Notes: generated by a model from the sequence alone, not told the origin. DNA of 64,000 nt from JAFLCM01 sp964510955 (GCA_964510955.1 CAZEDW010000014.1:25633-89632), one strand, 5' to 3'; numbered from the stretch's first letter, positions 8,452-17,786 are shown. Numbers and translations: made by a program.

Positions 8452-8479
8452 TGCCTCGGTGCCTGGCTGCCTGGATGCC
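8452..8479. repeat. Degenerate tandem repeat, 8-bp unit
   Basis: Three and a half units in register: TGCCTCGG, TGCCTGGC, TGCCTGGA, TGCC. It lies in the spacer after mdh. Similar word-like arrays with other units occur at 14251, 14673, 20202, 57254 and 63943. Confidence 0.75.
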
Positions 8480-8537
8480 ATCCCAAACAAATGAATCCGG
8501 GAACTCGATCCGCCCGATCCCCGTAGGCAGATCGAGT

Positions 8538-8565
8538 TTTGCCATGGCGCGAACTTTGGTATAGT
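8538..8565 (+). promoter_or_regulatory. Promoter-like hexamers for the zinc-ribbon gene
   Basis: TTTGCC (8538-8543) and TATAGT (8560-8565) are 16 bases apart, about 100 bases before the TTG start at 8668. Confidence 0.4.
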
Positions 8566-8667
8566 CATGGCGACGGATTCTGTTCGGGGGTCGGTCGCGA
8601 GTGTTCTCGACCGCCCGTCGCGCCAATTTCGGCCGGGAAGGGTTGGCCGCTTCAGGGAGCATGCTGC

Positions 8668-9285
8668 TTGGCGAACGTTGTGGAGTGGGTCCAGTGCAAG
8701 AAGTGCGGGCGTCGGCACCGATGGGTGGCCGAGCTCGCCGGGACCACCATCCGGTGCGGTTGCGGCGGGACGGTCGCCATCCCCGCGCTCGAGCCGGATC
8801 TCGCCGACACGGGGAAGTTTGATCCCAACGAAACGCTCGTCGATCCGTCGCTGACCAACGAGGCCGCGGCGATCACCGCCGCGCCGCCCAAGCTCGGCGA
8901 CGACCTGGAGATCGAGGACGAGCCTTCTAAAGGTGGATCGGTCGCCGGGCGCAAAGCCAAGGTGGGAGCGAGCCCGTCGGTGGGGGTGTACGGCGACACG
9001 CCGATCATCATGCGCGGGCACCGCGGTCTCTTCGGGATGTCGCGGGGTCAGGAGGTGGTGTTCTGGGGCGGGATGGTCGCGGTGGCGTTCGCGATGGTCG
9101 TGCACGCGTTGATCGTGCAGACGTGGTGGTACATCACGCTGTCGGTGGTCCTCGTGCCGATCGCGCTGTGGAAGTTCATTCCCGCGCGCCGGATGTGGCA
9201 GGGGAACCGCTCGTTCAAGCGGGCGTGGGCCGAGACGTTCGCGCACGAGCCCGAGTCGGGCGAGCAGCGCACCGACGGCAAGTAA
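8668..9285 (+). CDS. Zinc-ribbon protein with two C-terminal membrane helices
   Basis: 205 residues if the TTG at 8668 is used, which has GGGAGC seven bases upstream; the frame is open further 5' but that part is unlike protein. An N-terminal ribbon (VQCKKCGRRHRW, then TTIRCGCGG) supplies four Cys for one zinc. A charged linker of about 80 residues follows, then two hydrophobic helices (roughly FWGGMVAVAFAMVVHALI and WWYITLSVVLVPIALWKF) and a basic tail. Zinc-ribbon plus membrane-hairpin proteins are common in Planctomycetes and mostly uncharacterised. Role unknown. Confidence 0.75.
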   Translation: MANVVEWVQCKKCGRRHRWVAELAGTTIRCGCGGTVAIPALEPDLADTGKFDPNETLVDPSLTNEAAAITAAPPKLGDDLEIEDEPSKGGSVAGRKAKVGASPSVGVYGDTPIIMRGHRGLFGMSRGQEVVFWGGMVAVAFAMVVHALIVQTWWYITLSVVLVPIALWKFIPARRMWQGNRSFKRAWAETFAHEPESGEQRTDGK

Positions 9286-9320
9286 GCCGCTCCGAGGCGT
9301 CAGGACGCCGGCCTCCAAAC

Positions 9321-9351
9321 GAAAAACCCCGCGTCGCAGGGCGGCGCGGGG
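9321..9351 (-). terminator. Intrinsic terminator of the thioredoxin-like gene
   Basis: Read on the minus strand, CCCCGCG (9345-9351) pairs with CGCGGGG (9327-9333), followed by TTTTT. It serves the leftward gene ending at 9384 and also lies between two convergent genes. Confidence 0.75.
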
Positions 9352-9383
9352 CGGGGTGGGTTGAGGATGCGTTGGCCGGTCGA

Positions 9384-10076
9384 TCAGTCGGCGTACTTCA
9401 CGCCGCAGCCGTAGGCCTTGGTCGAGCTCTCGGTGACGGTCTCACCCTTGAGCATCTGGTCGAGGGCCTGGCGGACGTAGTTCTTGACTTCGCCTTCCTT
9501 CTTGTCGCCCTTGGAGTTGTCGTCGATGGCGCCCATGTAGGCGACCTTGCCGTCCTTGCCGATGATGAACATGTGCGGGGTGGTCTTGGCGCCGTACATG
9601 TGACCGACCTTGCCGGACTCATCGTTCAGGATGGGGTAGTTGAGGCCCCAGGCCTTGACGGCCTCGGCGTCCTTGCCGTGGCCGGGCTTGCCCTTGCCGC
9701 CGGAGTTGATGCCGAGCATGACCACGTTCTTGCCCTGGTAGTCGGACACGATCTTCTTCATCGTGCCTTCCTTGCCGTGACGGGCGCAGACGGGGCAGTC
9801 CATGTTGAACCACTCGAGGACAACGATGTTGCCCTTCTTGGTCCACTCGCTGAGGGTGTAGCTCTTGCCGTCGGAGCCGGTGAGGGTGAAGTCCGGGGCG
9901 GCGTCGCCGACCTTGACGCCCTTCATCTCGGCGGCATCCTTGTGCTCAGCCTTGTCTTTGTGCTCGGCTTTGGGCTTCTCTTTGTGCTCGTCTCCGGCGT
10001 AGGCGTTGCCGGCGATGCCGGCGAGGCCCAGGGCGAGGAAACCAGCGGTCAGACCTGCGATCAGCTTGCGATTCAT
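9384..10076 (-). CDS. Secreted thioredoxin-like redoxin (AhpC/TSA fold)
   Basis: 230 residues. A signal peptide (to about AYA, residue 27) is followed by a Lys/His/Glu-rich linker, then a thioredoxin fold from about residue 52 (VGDAAPDFTLTGSDG). The redox motif is CPVC at residues 94-97 (MDCPVCARH). KTTPHMFII has the cis-proline, and a C-terminal YGCGVKY is typical of thioredoxin-family peroxiredoxin-like proteins of Planctomycetes. It probably reduces peroxides or disulfides in the cell envelope. The neighbouring DsbD-N-like and rhodanese-like genes suggest a small extracytoplasmic redox group. It starts at the ATG at 10076 behind a GGAGCGAC-type ribosome binding site. Confidence 0.85.
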   Translation of the reverse strand: MNRKLIAGLTAGFLALGLAGIAGNAYAGDEHKEKPKAEHKDKAEHKDAAEMKGVKVGDAAPDFTLTGSDGKSYTLSEWTKKGNIVVLEWFNMDCPVCARHGKEGTMKKIVSDYQGKNVVMLGINSGGKGKPGHGKDAEAVKAWGLNYPILNDESGKVGHMYGAKTTPHMFIIGKDGKVAYMGAIDDNSKGDKKEGEVKNYVRQALDQMLKGETVTESSTKAYGCGVKYAD

Positions 10077-10228
10077 CGTTGTCGCTCCTTCGGTGAGGTG
10101 TAGATTCTCGATGCGATCCGCCGACGGGGGTCATAATCACGCCGGCGGGTATCTCGAAAACATCGACGACCCGGACACACCCGGATCGGTTTTCACAGTC
10201 GGGAAACGTCCGCTTGATGTTATGCACG

Positions 10229-11191
10229 TCAAGGAACGGCGATTTCGAGCACAAACGACGCGTCCGCGGGGCCGTATCCGGGTCCGCCCCGGTCGCCGAG
10301 ACCCCCGGCCAACACGACGCCCCGAACCTTGGCGCCCGGCTTGAGGTCGGCGGCGTCGAACTTCAGGCGGAGGTTGCCGGCCTTCGACGCGCTTGCCTCG
10401 CCCAGATTCACGGGGATCACGTCGGCGTCGTCGGCGAAAGGGAAAAACTGCAGTCCCCGGGCGTTGGGAGCCGCCAACACGAGCACACCTTGTTCCCACT
10501 TGGCGATCACGCGCCCGGCGGCCTTGTCCCACGCTTCGGGGACACGCAGCAGCCACTTGTCGATCTCGACTTTCTGCTCCGATGGTTTAGAGTCCGTCCG
10601 GCACGGCCACACCATGGAGCACTCGCCCTCACCCTTCAAGCATTTCTCCTTGCACACAAACCAGGAGGCCTTGCAGGTGATCGTGACGGGTGTGCCGGGC
10701 TTGAGCTTCGGGTCGGTGGCCTTGACCTCGAAGAGATGCAGCACGCGGCCCTCATAGGTGTATTCCACCAGGCCACCGGGCTCGGCGTGGCGCTGGGGCG
10801 TGGGCCACATGGGCTCGCCGATGGTGACGGCCCCGGGCGGGTCCACGGCGAACTCAAAGGTCGAAGGGAGCCCCGCGTCGCCGGCGTTCTGCCAGTAGGT
10901 GTGCCAGCCGGGGTGGATGTCAAAGGCGACGGCGAGCAGCGAGCCGTGGGCCCCGGGCTCGAATCCGTCGCGGCTGGCGATGAGCGTTGGTTTGACCAGC
11001 ACCTGCTCCGCAGGCTCGGCGTCGGCCGCCGCCGGATTTACGACAGCCTTGTCCGACTTGGGTTCATTCGGGCGGGTTTTGGCTGTTGAGGCGAAGATCG
11101 CGGTCGACACCCCTGCGATCACAGCAACAAAGGCGCCGTTGCGGTTGCCGCGGCACTTGACACACCCCTGTGGTTCGGCGGTATCGTTCAT
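10229..11191 (-). CDS. DsbD N-terminal-domain-like protein (disulfide corrector family)
   Basis: 320 residues from the ATG at 11191; the frame extends 47 codons upstream with no coding signature and across the divergent gene. One membrane helix or signal anchor lies at about residues 20-36. The central region GWHTYWQNAGDAGLPS, MWPTPQRHAEPGGLVEY and TCKASWFVCKEKC matches the immunoglobulin-like alpha domain of DsbD, which relays reducing power to periplasmic thiols. The Cys pair is at residues 180 and 184. The transmembrane beta domain and thioredoxin gamma domain of full DsbD are absent, so any electron donor must be a separate protein. Confidence 0.8.
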   Translation of the reverse strand: MNDTAEPQGCVKCRGNRNGAFVAVIAGVSTAIFASTAKTRPNEPKSDKAVVNPAAADAEPAEQVLVKPTLIASRDGFEPGAHGSLLAVAFDIHPGWHTYWQNAGDAGLPSTFEFAVDPPGAVTIGEPMWPTPQRHAEPGGLVEYTYEGRVLHLFEVKATDPKLKPGTPVTITCKASWFVCKEKCLKGEGECSMVWPCRTDSKPSEQKVEIDKWLLRVPEAWDKAAGRVIAKWEQGVLVLAAPNARGLQFFPFADDADVIPVNLGEASASKAGNLRLKFDAADLKPGAKVRGVVLAGGLGDRGGPGYGPADASFVLEIAVP

Positions 11192-11194
11192 GCG

Positions 11195-11677
11195 ATGAAT
11201 CAGAGCACCCACACCTGCCGTCGTCTCTCCCGTCGTTTGGCACCCGCCGCGCTGGGGGCGGCCCTTGCGGCGGCGGGGGGGCTGCTGACCGGGTGCGACC
11301 CGATCAGCGACGCCAAGATCGAGTTTGTCCAAATGACAGACGTGGCCAAGGCCATTAAGGACAACCCCAAGTCATACCTGGTGCTGGACGCCCGGGATGC
11401 GGCGTCGTACGAGGCGGGACACCTGCCAACAGCCAAACGGATGACCGCCGCCGACATCGATGAGCACGATCCCGATCCCCGCCTGAAGAGCTACAAGGCC
11501 ATTTACACCTACGGCGAGCACCCCAACCACAACAACGCCAAGGCCCTGACCAAGCGGCTGATGATCACCAAGGTGAACGACATCTACCTGATGGACGAGG
11601 GGTACATCGGGTGGAAGGCCAAGGGGTATCCGGTGGTGACGGGGAATGAACTGGGGACGTGGGCAGGTGGGAAGTAG
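11195..11677 (+). CDS. Rhodanese-like lipoprotein without catalytic cysteine
   Basis: 160 residues with a lipoprotein signal peptide: Arg-rich N-terminus, hydrophobic core, lipobox LLTGC with Cys at residue 34. The mature part follows the rhodanese pattern (YLVLDARDAASYEAGHLPTA, with the substrate-cavity Asp and Arg). At the active-site loop, where sulfurtransferases have YCxxGxR, the sequence is YTYGEHPNH, so the cysteine is missing. It is therefore expected to bind ligands or partners rather than transfer sulfur. The ATG at 11195 is only 3 bases from the ATG of the divergent DsbD-N-like gene, leaving no room for a promoter between them. Confidence 0.8.
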   Translation: MNQSTHTCRRLSRRLAPAALGAALAAAGGLLTGCDPISDAKIEFVQMTDVAKAIKDNPKSYLVLDARDAASYEAGHLPTAKRMTAADIDEHDPDPRLKSYKAIYTYGEHPNHNNAKALTKRLMITKVNDIYLMDEGYIGWKAKGYPVVTGNELGTWAGGK

Positions 11678-11864
11678 GCCACGTCGCGCCGCGTAGGGCG
11701 TAGCGCATCGTCAAGAGTTAGCGTGGCGATGCGACACGGGGCGGGTGCTTCGGCGCGACCGTCCGCCGCCGGCAGCGTTTGATTCATTGGCCACACGTCC
11801 TTGACGAACTTGTCGCGCAGGATCACGGCGTCCAGCGGCAGCCGCACCCGACACCCGGCCCCCC

Positions 11865-12794
11865 TCACGCCTCCGCAAAGTCATACCCAGCCATGTAGCA
11901 CCCGCGCTGCTGCTTGGCGAGCTGCATGAGGATGTCGTTGGTGAGGGTGGAGGCGCCGAAGCGGAAGAGGTCGGGGGTGAGCCAGTCGTCGCCGAGGGTC
12001 TCCTTGACCATGACGAGGTAGTGCAGGGCCTGCTTGGCCGAGCGGATGCCGCCGGCGGGTTTGACGCCGATCTTCACGCCGGTGCGCAGGTAGTGGTCGC
12101 GGACGGCCTCGAGCATCACCAGCGTGACGCCCATCGTCGCGGCGGGCTGGACCTTTCCGGTCGAGGTCTTGATGAAATCCCGCTCGGTCAGGCCCGCGGC
12201 GATGGCCAAGTCCGACGCCTCGCGAACCAGGTCGTAGGTTTCGAGCTCGCCGGTCTCGAGAATTACTTTCAGATGGGCCCTTCCGCCGGCGCTCAGCCCC
12301 GGGCCGCCGACGGGGGTTTCGGCGCAGACGCCCTTGACGGCGGCGATCTCGTCCATCACGCGGGCCCGCTCGCCGGCAAGGAAGGCGCCGCGGCTGATGA
12401 CCATGTCGATCTCGTCGGCACCGTCTTCGATGGCCCGGCGGGTGTCGTCGAGACGCACGGCGATGGGGTATTGGCCGCTGGGGAAGCCGGTGGCGACCGA
12501 GGCGACGTGCACTCCCGAGCCCGCGAGCGCTGCGGCAGCGGCGGGCACCATCGCCGGGTAAACGCACACGGCGCCGACGTGCGGCAGCGTGGGGTCCGAG
12601 GGGTCCGGGGTGATGGCCTTGCGGCACAGCGAGCGCACCTTTTCGGGCGAGTCCTTGCCTTCGAGGGTGGTCAGGTCGAGCATCGAGAGGGCCAGCTTGA
12701 GGCCCTGGATTTTCGACGCCGTCTTGATGGACCGCTTGGTGAACGAAGCGGCGCGCTGGTCCGCCATGACGCGGTCAACGGTGGGGGAGGGCAT
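11865..12794 (-). CDS. deoC: Deoxyribose-phosphate aldolase
   Basis: 309 residues from the ATG at 12794. It cleaves 2-deoxyribose 5-phosphate to glyceraldehyde 3-phosphate and acetaldehyde in deoxynucleoside breakdown. It is a class I aldolase: FIKTSTGK carries the Schiff-base Lys, HLKVILETGEL supplies a second active-site Lys, and VKPAGGIRSA binds phosphate. It is longer than E. coli DeoC and resembles the eukaryote-like DERA subgroup. It lies 50 bp downstream of pdhC on the same strand and may be cotranscribed with it. Confidence 0.93.
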   Translation of the reverse strand: MPSPTVDRVMADQRAASFTKRSIKTASKIQGLKLALSMLDLTTLEGKDSPEKVRSLCRKAITPDPSDPTLPHVGAVCVYPAMVPAAAAALAGSGVHVASVATGFPSGQYPIAVRLDDTRRAIEDGADEIDMVISRGAFLAGERARVMDEIAAVKGVCAETPVGGPGLSAGGRAHLKVILETGELETYDLVREASDLAIAAGLTERDFIKTSTGKVQPAATMGVTLVMLEAVRDHYLRTGVKIGVKPAGGIRSAKQALHYLVMVKETLGDDWLTPDLFRFGASTLTNDILMQLAKQQRGCYMAGYDFAEA

Positions 12795-12844
12795 GGGGTG
12801 ATGATATGGCCGTACAGCGCCCCGATGTCGGTTGTCGGCTTGAT

Positions 12845-14233
12845 TCACACCAGCAGCGTCGCGGGCGCCTCGAGGTACTTCTTCACGGTGGAAAGATACG
12901 CGGCGGCCATGGCGCCGTCGATCACGCGGTGGTCGCTGCTCATGGTCATCTGCATCTCGTGGCCGATGACGAGCTGGTCGTCGCGGACGACGGGCTTTTT
13001 GACCGCCGCGCCGACGGCGAGGATGGCCGAGTTGGGCGGGTTGATGATGGCGGTGAAGTGCTCGACGCCGAACATGCCGAGGTTGGAGATGGTGAAGGTG
13101 GAGTCGGCCATCTCATCGATGGTGAGGCCCTTGGCGCGGGCCTTCTCGGCCAGGGCGCGGGTCTGGGCGGAGATATGGCGGAGGCCGAGCTGATCGGCGT
13201 CGCGGAGCGTGGCCACGACCAGCCCGCCGCCGCCGGATTCGGCGCCGCTGAGGGCGACGGCGACGCCGATGTTGACGCGACCGTGGAGCTGGATGGACTC
13301 GTTGTCAGTGCCCCACGATGCGTTGACGAACGGGTGCTCGTGCATGGCGAGAGCGCAGGCGCGGACGACGAAGTCGTTGACGCTGAGCTTGACGCCCTGC
13401 GGGGAGAGCTGGTTGTTGAGCTGCTCGCGGAGCTTGACGAGCGCGTCCATAGCGACGGTGACCGTCACCTGGTAGTGCGGCACGGTGCTCTTGCTCTGCA
13501 CCAGGCGGGTGGCGATGGTGCGGCGCATGTTGTTGAGGGCGATGCGCTTGTCGGCCAGGGGCTGGTCGCCGGTGGGGATGGAGATCGCCGCGACGCGAGG
13601 CGTGGCGGGGACCATCGCGGAAGGGCTCGGAGTCGCGGATTGCGGCGCGGCGTGCCTGAGCACCCCCGCACCGGACCCCGTGGGAACAGCGGGAGACCCG
13701 GCCGCGGCCTCGACGTCGCGCCGGATGATGCGGCCGCCCGGGCCGCTGCCTTGAAGTCGGGCCAGGTCGACGCCCGATTCTTCAGCGATTTTCCTGGCGA
13801 GCGGGGAAGCGAAGACTCGGCCGCCACCGACACCGGTCGAGGTGTGAGCGCCGTTTGGGGTTGAGTGCGGAGCGTCCAGCACCGCGGTGGAGCCGGCGCC
13901 CGACGCGGCGGAACTCTTGGCGGCGGCGCCGACGGTCTTGCCGCCCGCCGCGCTCAGAGCTCCCGCGCCAGCCTTGACCGTCGCCATGTCTTCACCCGGC
14001 TCGGCGATCAGCAGGATGGGGCGCGAGACTTCGACGGTCTGGCCGCTGGGCACCAGGATGGCGGCGACCACGCCGGTGTCGAAGGACTGCAGCTCCATGG
14101 TGGCCTTGTCGGTCTCGATGTCGCCGAGCGACTGGCCGGGCTTGATGCTGTCGCCCTCTTTGACGTTCCAGGCGACGACGGTGCCGCGCTCCATGGTGTC
14201 GGAAAGGCGGGGCATGGTGACGGTGATGGGCAT
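12845..14233 (-). CDS. pdhC: Pyruvate dehydrogenase E2, dihydrolipoamide acetyltransferase
   Basis: 462 residues from the ATG at 14233. One lipoyl domain (residues 1-80, lipoylation Lys in ETDKATMEL) is followed by an Ala/Pro/Gly-rich linker. Then come a peripheral-subunit-binding domain (VFASPLARKIAEESGVDL, GSGPGGRIIRRDV) and the catalytic domain ending in SSDHRVIDGAMAA with the active-site His and Asp. It forms the core of the pyruvate dehydrogenase complex and makes acetyl-CoA. pdhB lies upstream on the same strand but is separated from it by an inserted four-helix-bundle gene and its flanking repeats. No lipoamide dehydrogenase or E1-alpha gene is present in the window. Confidence 0.93.
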   Translation of the reverse strand: MPITVTMPRLSDTMERGTVVAWNVKEGDSIKPGQSLGDIETDKATMELQSFDTGVVAAILVPSGQTVEVSRPILLIAEPGEDMATVKAGAGALSAAGGKTVGAAAKSSAASGAGSTAVLDAPHSTPNGAHTSTGVGGGRVFASPLARKIAEESGVDLARLQGSGPGGRIIRRDVEAAAGSPAVPTGSGAGVLRHAAPQSATPSPSAMVPATPRVAAISIPTGDQPLADKRIALNNMRRTIATRLVQSKSTVPHYQVTVTVAMDALVKLREQLNNQLSPQGVKLSVNDFVVRACALAMHEHPFVNASWGTDNESIQLHGRVNIGVAVALSGAESGGGGLVVATLRDADQLGLRHISAQTRALAEKARAKGLTIDEMADSTFTISNLGMFGVEHFTAIINPPNSAILAVGAAVKKPVVRDDQLVIGHEMQMTMSSDHRVIDGAMAAAYLSTVKKYLEAPATLLV

Positions 14234-14250
14234 GGGGGGGCTCAGATGGG

Positions 14251-14292
14251 AAATAGCAAATGGCAAAGAGCAAAGGGCAAAGGGCAAATGCG
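14251..14292. repeat. Heptamer tandem array, left of the four-helix-bundle gene
   Basis: Six units of exactly 7 bases: AAATAGC, AAATGGC, AAAGAGC, AAAGGGC, AAAGGGC, AAATGCG. It begins 17 bases upstream of the pdhC start codon and is in inverted orientation to the array at 14673. Confidence 0.85.
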
Positions 14293-14307
14293 AGCTGATC
14301 AGTCCGA

Positions 14308-14664
14308 TTAGTCTCTGCGGGTGGCTGTGATCATGGAGCCAATGATGCGGACCAGTTCGACGCTTTCTTGCTCCAAGTGTACGAGGCGCTTGGCGGGGAC
14401 CCAGCCGCGGCGTCCTATCAACCGAATCCAGCACCGCGTCTCAGAAAGCTCCCTCATGGAGATGCCAAGGGCGCGGGCGAAGTCAGGGCGACTCATGGCT
14501 TCGGCGGCCTCGTACGCGTTGGCCCCAACCGATGTGCCGGATCGAACAAGTTGACCGGCGAGCATCTTGCCTTGCGCGGATTTTCCCATGGCCAGAGCCA
14601 CGTCGAGAACACGATCGCCAAACGATTCGATGCGCTCGAGAAACTCAGGCTTCAGCCTGCCCAT
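14308..14664 (-). CDS. Four-helix-bundle protein (23S rRNA intervening-sequence/S23 family)
   Basis: 118 residues, all helical. The start FLERIESFGDRVLDVALAM, QLVRSGTSVGANAYEAAEA and DFARALGISMRELSETRCWI match the S23/IVP four-helix-bundle family, known from ORFs inside 23S rRNA intervening sequences and related to Avd of diversity-generating retroelements. No reverse transcriptase or rRNA is nearby. The gene sits between pdhB and pdhC. Inverted arrays of 7-bp units flank it, one ending 8 bases before its ATG and one starting 15 bases after its stop, so gene plus arrays look like an inserted cassette. Family members probably bind nucleic acid; the role here is unknown. Confidence 0.88.
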   Translation of the reverse strand: MGRLKPEFLERIESFGDRVLDVALAMGKSAQGKMLAGQLVRSGTSVGANAYEAAEAMSRPDFARALGISMRELSETRCWIRLIGRRGWVPAKRLVHLEQESVELVRIIGSMITATRRD

Positions 14665-14672
14665 CCGAAGCT

Positions 14673-14707
14673 CCTATTTGCCATTTGCGATTTGCTATTT
14701 GCGATTT
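14673..14707. repeat. Heptamer tandem array, right of the four-helix-bundle gene
   Basis: Five 7-base units: CCTATTT, GCCATTT, GCGATTT, GCTATTT, GCGATTT. The reverse complement gives AAATCGC-type words, so it can pair with the array at 14251. It ends 5 bases from the last codon position of pdhB. Confidence 0.85.
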
Positions 14708-14712
14708 CGACT

Positions 14713-15699
14713 CTAGACCGCCGCTCCCACCGCCCCCTTCACCGCCCGTTTGATCTTCCCCTTGTTCGGCAGGTACTCCATCTCCAGGTTCTTCGCGTAG
14801 GGCGTGGGCACATCGTTGGTGTTCACGCGCACCGGCTCATGATCCAAGTGATCGAACGCTCGCTCGATGGTCTGGGTGATCACCTCGGTGGCGACGCTGG
14901 CGAAGGGCCAGGACTGATCGACCACCACCAGGCGGCCCGTCTTCTTCACGCTGTTGATGATGGCCTCGATGTCGAGGGGGCGGATGGTGCGCATGTCGAG
15001 CACGTCGCAGGTGATGCCCTCACCAGCGAGTTCGTCGGCGGCTTCCATGCAGAAGTTCACGGGGCGCCCGAAGCTGACGAGGGTGCAGTCGGTGCCTTCG
15101 CGCCGGAGGATCGATTGGCCGAAGGGGATGGTGTACTCCTCTTCGGGGACTTCGCCCTTGTCGCCGAGCATGCGCTCGGACTCGAGGAAGAAGACCGGGT
15201 CGTCGTCGCGGATGGCGGTCTTGAGCAGGCCCTTGGCGTCGTAGGGGCAGCTCGGGATGGCGATCTTGAGGCCGGGGACGTTTGAGTACAGCGCCTCGAC
15301 GCACCACGAGTGGGTGCTGCCGAGCTGGCCGCCGGCGCCGTTGTTGCCGCGGAAGACGATGGGGCAGCCCCATTGGCCGCCGGACATGTAGAGCATCTTG
15401 GCGGCGTTGTTCAGGATCTGGTCGGCGGCGACGAGGCTGAACGACCACGACATGAACTCGATGATGGGGCGCAGGCCGTACATGGCGGCCCCGATGCCCA
15501 GGCCCGCAAAGCCGTTCTCGCTGATGGGCGAGTCGATGATGCGCTTGGGCCCGAACTCGTCGAGCATGCCCTGGGAGACCTTGTAGGCGCCGTTGTACTG
15601 GGCGACTTCCTCGCCGAGGAGGAAGATGCGCGGGTCGCGGCGCATCTCTTCGGACATGGCTTCACGGAGGGCTTCGCGGAAGGTGATGACTCGGGACAT
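14713..15699 (-). CDS. pdhB: Pyruvate dehydrogenase E1 component, beta subunit
   Basis: 328 residues from the ATG at 15699, the usual length for E1-beta. It follows the transketolase-type fold: ITFREALREAMSEEM, LLGEEVAQYNGAYKVSQG (thiamine-diphosphate-contacting Glu region), DSPISENGFAGLGIGAA and RGNNGAGGQLGSTHSW, with a C-terminal transketolase domain (VVDQSWPFASVATEV). It acts with an E1-alpha subunit to decarboxylate pyruvate and acetylate E2. E1-alpha is normally adjacent upstream, but here the upstream neighbour is queG, so that gene must lie elsewhere in the genome. Confidence 0.93.
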   Translation of the reverse strand: MSRVITFREALREAMSEEMRRDPRIFLLGEEVAQYNGAYKVSQGMLDEFGPKRIIDSPISENGFAGLGIGAAMYGLRPIIEFMSWSFSLVAADQILNNAAKMLYMSGGQWGCPIVFRGNNGAGGQLGSTHSWCVEALYSNVPGLKIAIPSCPYDAKGLLKTAIRDDDPVFFLESERMLGDKGEVPEEEYTIPFGQSILRREGTDCTLVSFGRPVNFCMEAADELAGEGITCDVLDMRTIRPLDIEAIINSVKKTGRLVVVDQSWPFASVATEVITQTIERAFDHLDHEPVRVNTNDVPTPYAKNLEMEYLPNKGKIKRAVKGAVGAAV

Positions 15700-15913
15700 G
15701 GATGGACTCCGGAGCCGTTGGAGTGATTCCAATCTGGCTCGGGCTTGGGCTGATTCGATTGGACCGCGGGTGCGGCGCTGCCGGCGCGTCCCGCGGGTAA
15801 AGCGCTTTTTCACGGTTCGCCGCGGGGACTGGGATCATAGGGACCGCGCGCCCCCCTGCTCCACCGAGGGTGTGCCGCGGGCTGAACGGCTTCCGTACGG
15901 ACCAGCGTGGGGA

Positions 15914-16906
<993 letters not shown>

Positions 16907-16910
16907 GGCG

Positions 16911-17786
16911 TCACGCCGCCGCCGCGCCGGCGACGGCGAGGCCGCACCAGGAGGTCAGAACGCGCGACGCCTCGGGCAGCGCCGTCTCGGGCGCCGCGAG
17001 ATCGGGCAGCCACGCCTTGTCCCACGCGAAGACAACCCAGGCGCTCGAACCGGCGGCGTTGAGCGCCTCGCACACGGCGCGGATCGGGAGGTCTCCCTGG
17101 CCCGGCAGGCACGGGCGGCCCGCCTTGGTGTCGCGGACGCGGACCGCTTCCAGGCGCGGCCCCAGAAGTTTCACGGCGTCCTGGTCCTTGTCGCCCGCCG
17201 CCACGCCCGCGCCGATGTCGTAGCTCGCGCCCAGGAGCGGACTGCCGACCAGCTCGATGATCTTGGCCAGGTCCCGTGCGCCTGCGAAGTCGGCGGCGTT
17301 TTCGATCAGGACGCGCACATCGCGGTTGCGGGCGTGGTCGCAGATATCGCGGAGCCGGTTGGTGATGCGCCGGAGCGCAGACCACTTGGTATCGCCGGGC
17401 ACCCCCGGAACAGGGGCGCCGGGCACTTCAAGGGCGAATACCCGGATGTACCGCGCACCCGTCGCGGCGGCCAGGTCCACCATCCGCTTGCCCGCCCGCA
17501 CACCGGCGTAGCGCTTGGCGAAGACGTGTCCCATCATGGGCGGGAAGACCGGGGCGTCGAGGCGGACGCCGGTGCCCAGGCCGCACAGGTCCACGCCGTT
17601 GTCGCGGAACAGAGCGCGGACCTTGGCAGGGTCGGTCGAGGCGGGTTCGGAGGCGAAGGCGTGGGTGTCGCCGTCGCCGAAGCTGCGCAGCTCGACTCCA
17701 CGGAATCCGTACTCGGCGGCGGCGCGGGCGACGCGGTCGAGGGTCCAATCCGGGCAGGCGACGGTCGAGAAGGCGGTGCGGAGCAT
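16911..17786 (-). CDS. Sugar phosphate isomerase/epimerase-like TIM-barrel protein
   Basis: 291 residues from the ATG at 17786; the frame is open upstream, across the livK promoter region, but does not look coding. The pattern fits the xylose-isomerase-like/AP-endonuclease 2 superfamily: AAEYGFRGVELRSFG, ATGARYIRVFALEVPG, RVLIENAADFAGA (metal-ligand Glu) and ASYDIGAGVAAGDKD (metal-ligand Asp). It probably isomerises or epimerises a sugar or an inositol-type compound. It is coupled to queG, and its start faces the livK operon across a 103-bp gap. Confidence 0.8.
   Translation of the reverse strand: MLRTAFSTVACPDWTLDRVARAAAEYGFRGVELRSFGDGDTHAFASEPASTDPAKVRALFRDNGVDLCGLGTGVRLDAPVFPPMMGHVFAKRYAGVRAGKRMVDLAAATGARYIRVFALEVPGAPVPGVPGDTKWSALRRITNRLRDICDHARNRDVRVLIENAADFAGARDLAKIIELVGSPLLGASYDIGAGVAAGDKDQDAVKLLGPRLEAVRVRDTKAGRPCLPGQGDLPIRAVCEALNAAGSSAWVVFAWDKAWLPDLAAPETALPEASRVLTSWCGLAVAGAAAA

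Noticed and set aside
11584..11868. 94-codon frame between the rhodanese-like gene and deoC
   Set aside because: It overlaps the rhodanese-like gene in antisense and has no recognisable domain or ribosome binding site.
14308..14664. Diversity-generating retroelement suggested by the Avd-like four-helix protein
   Set aside because: No reverse transcriptase, template repeat or variable repeat is present in the window.
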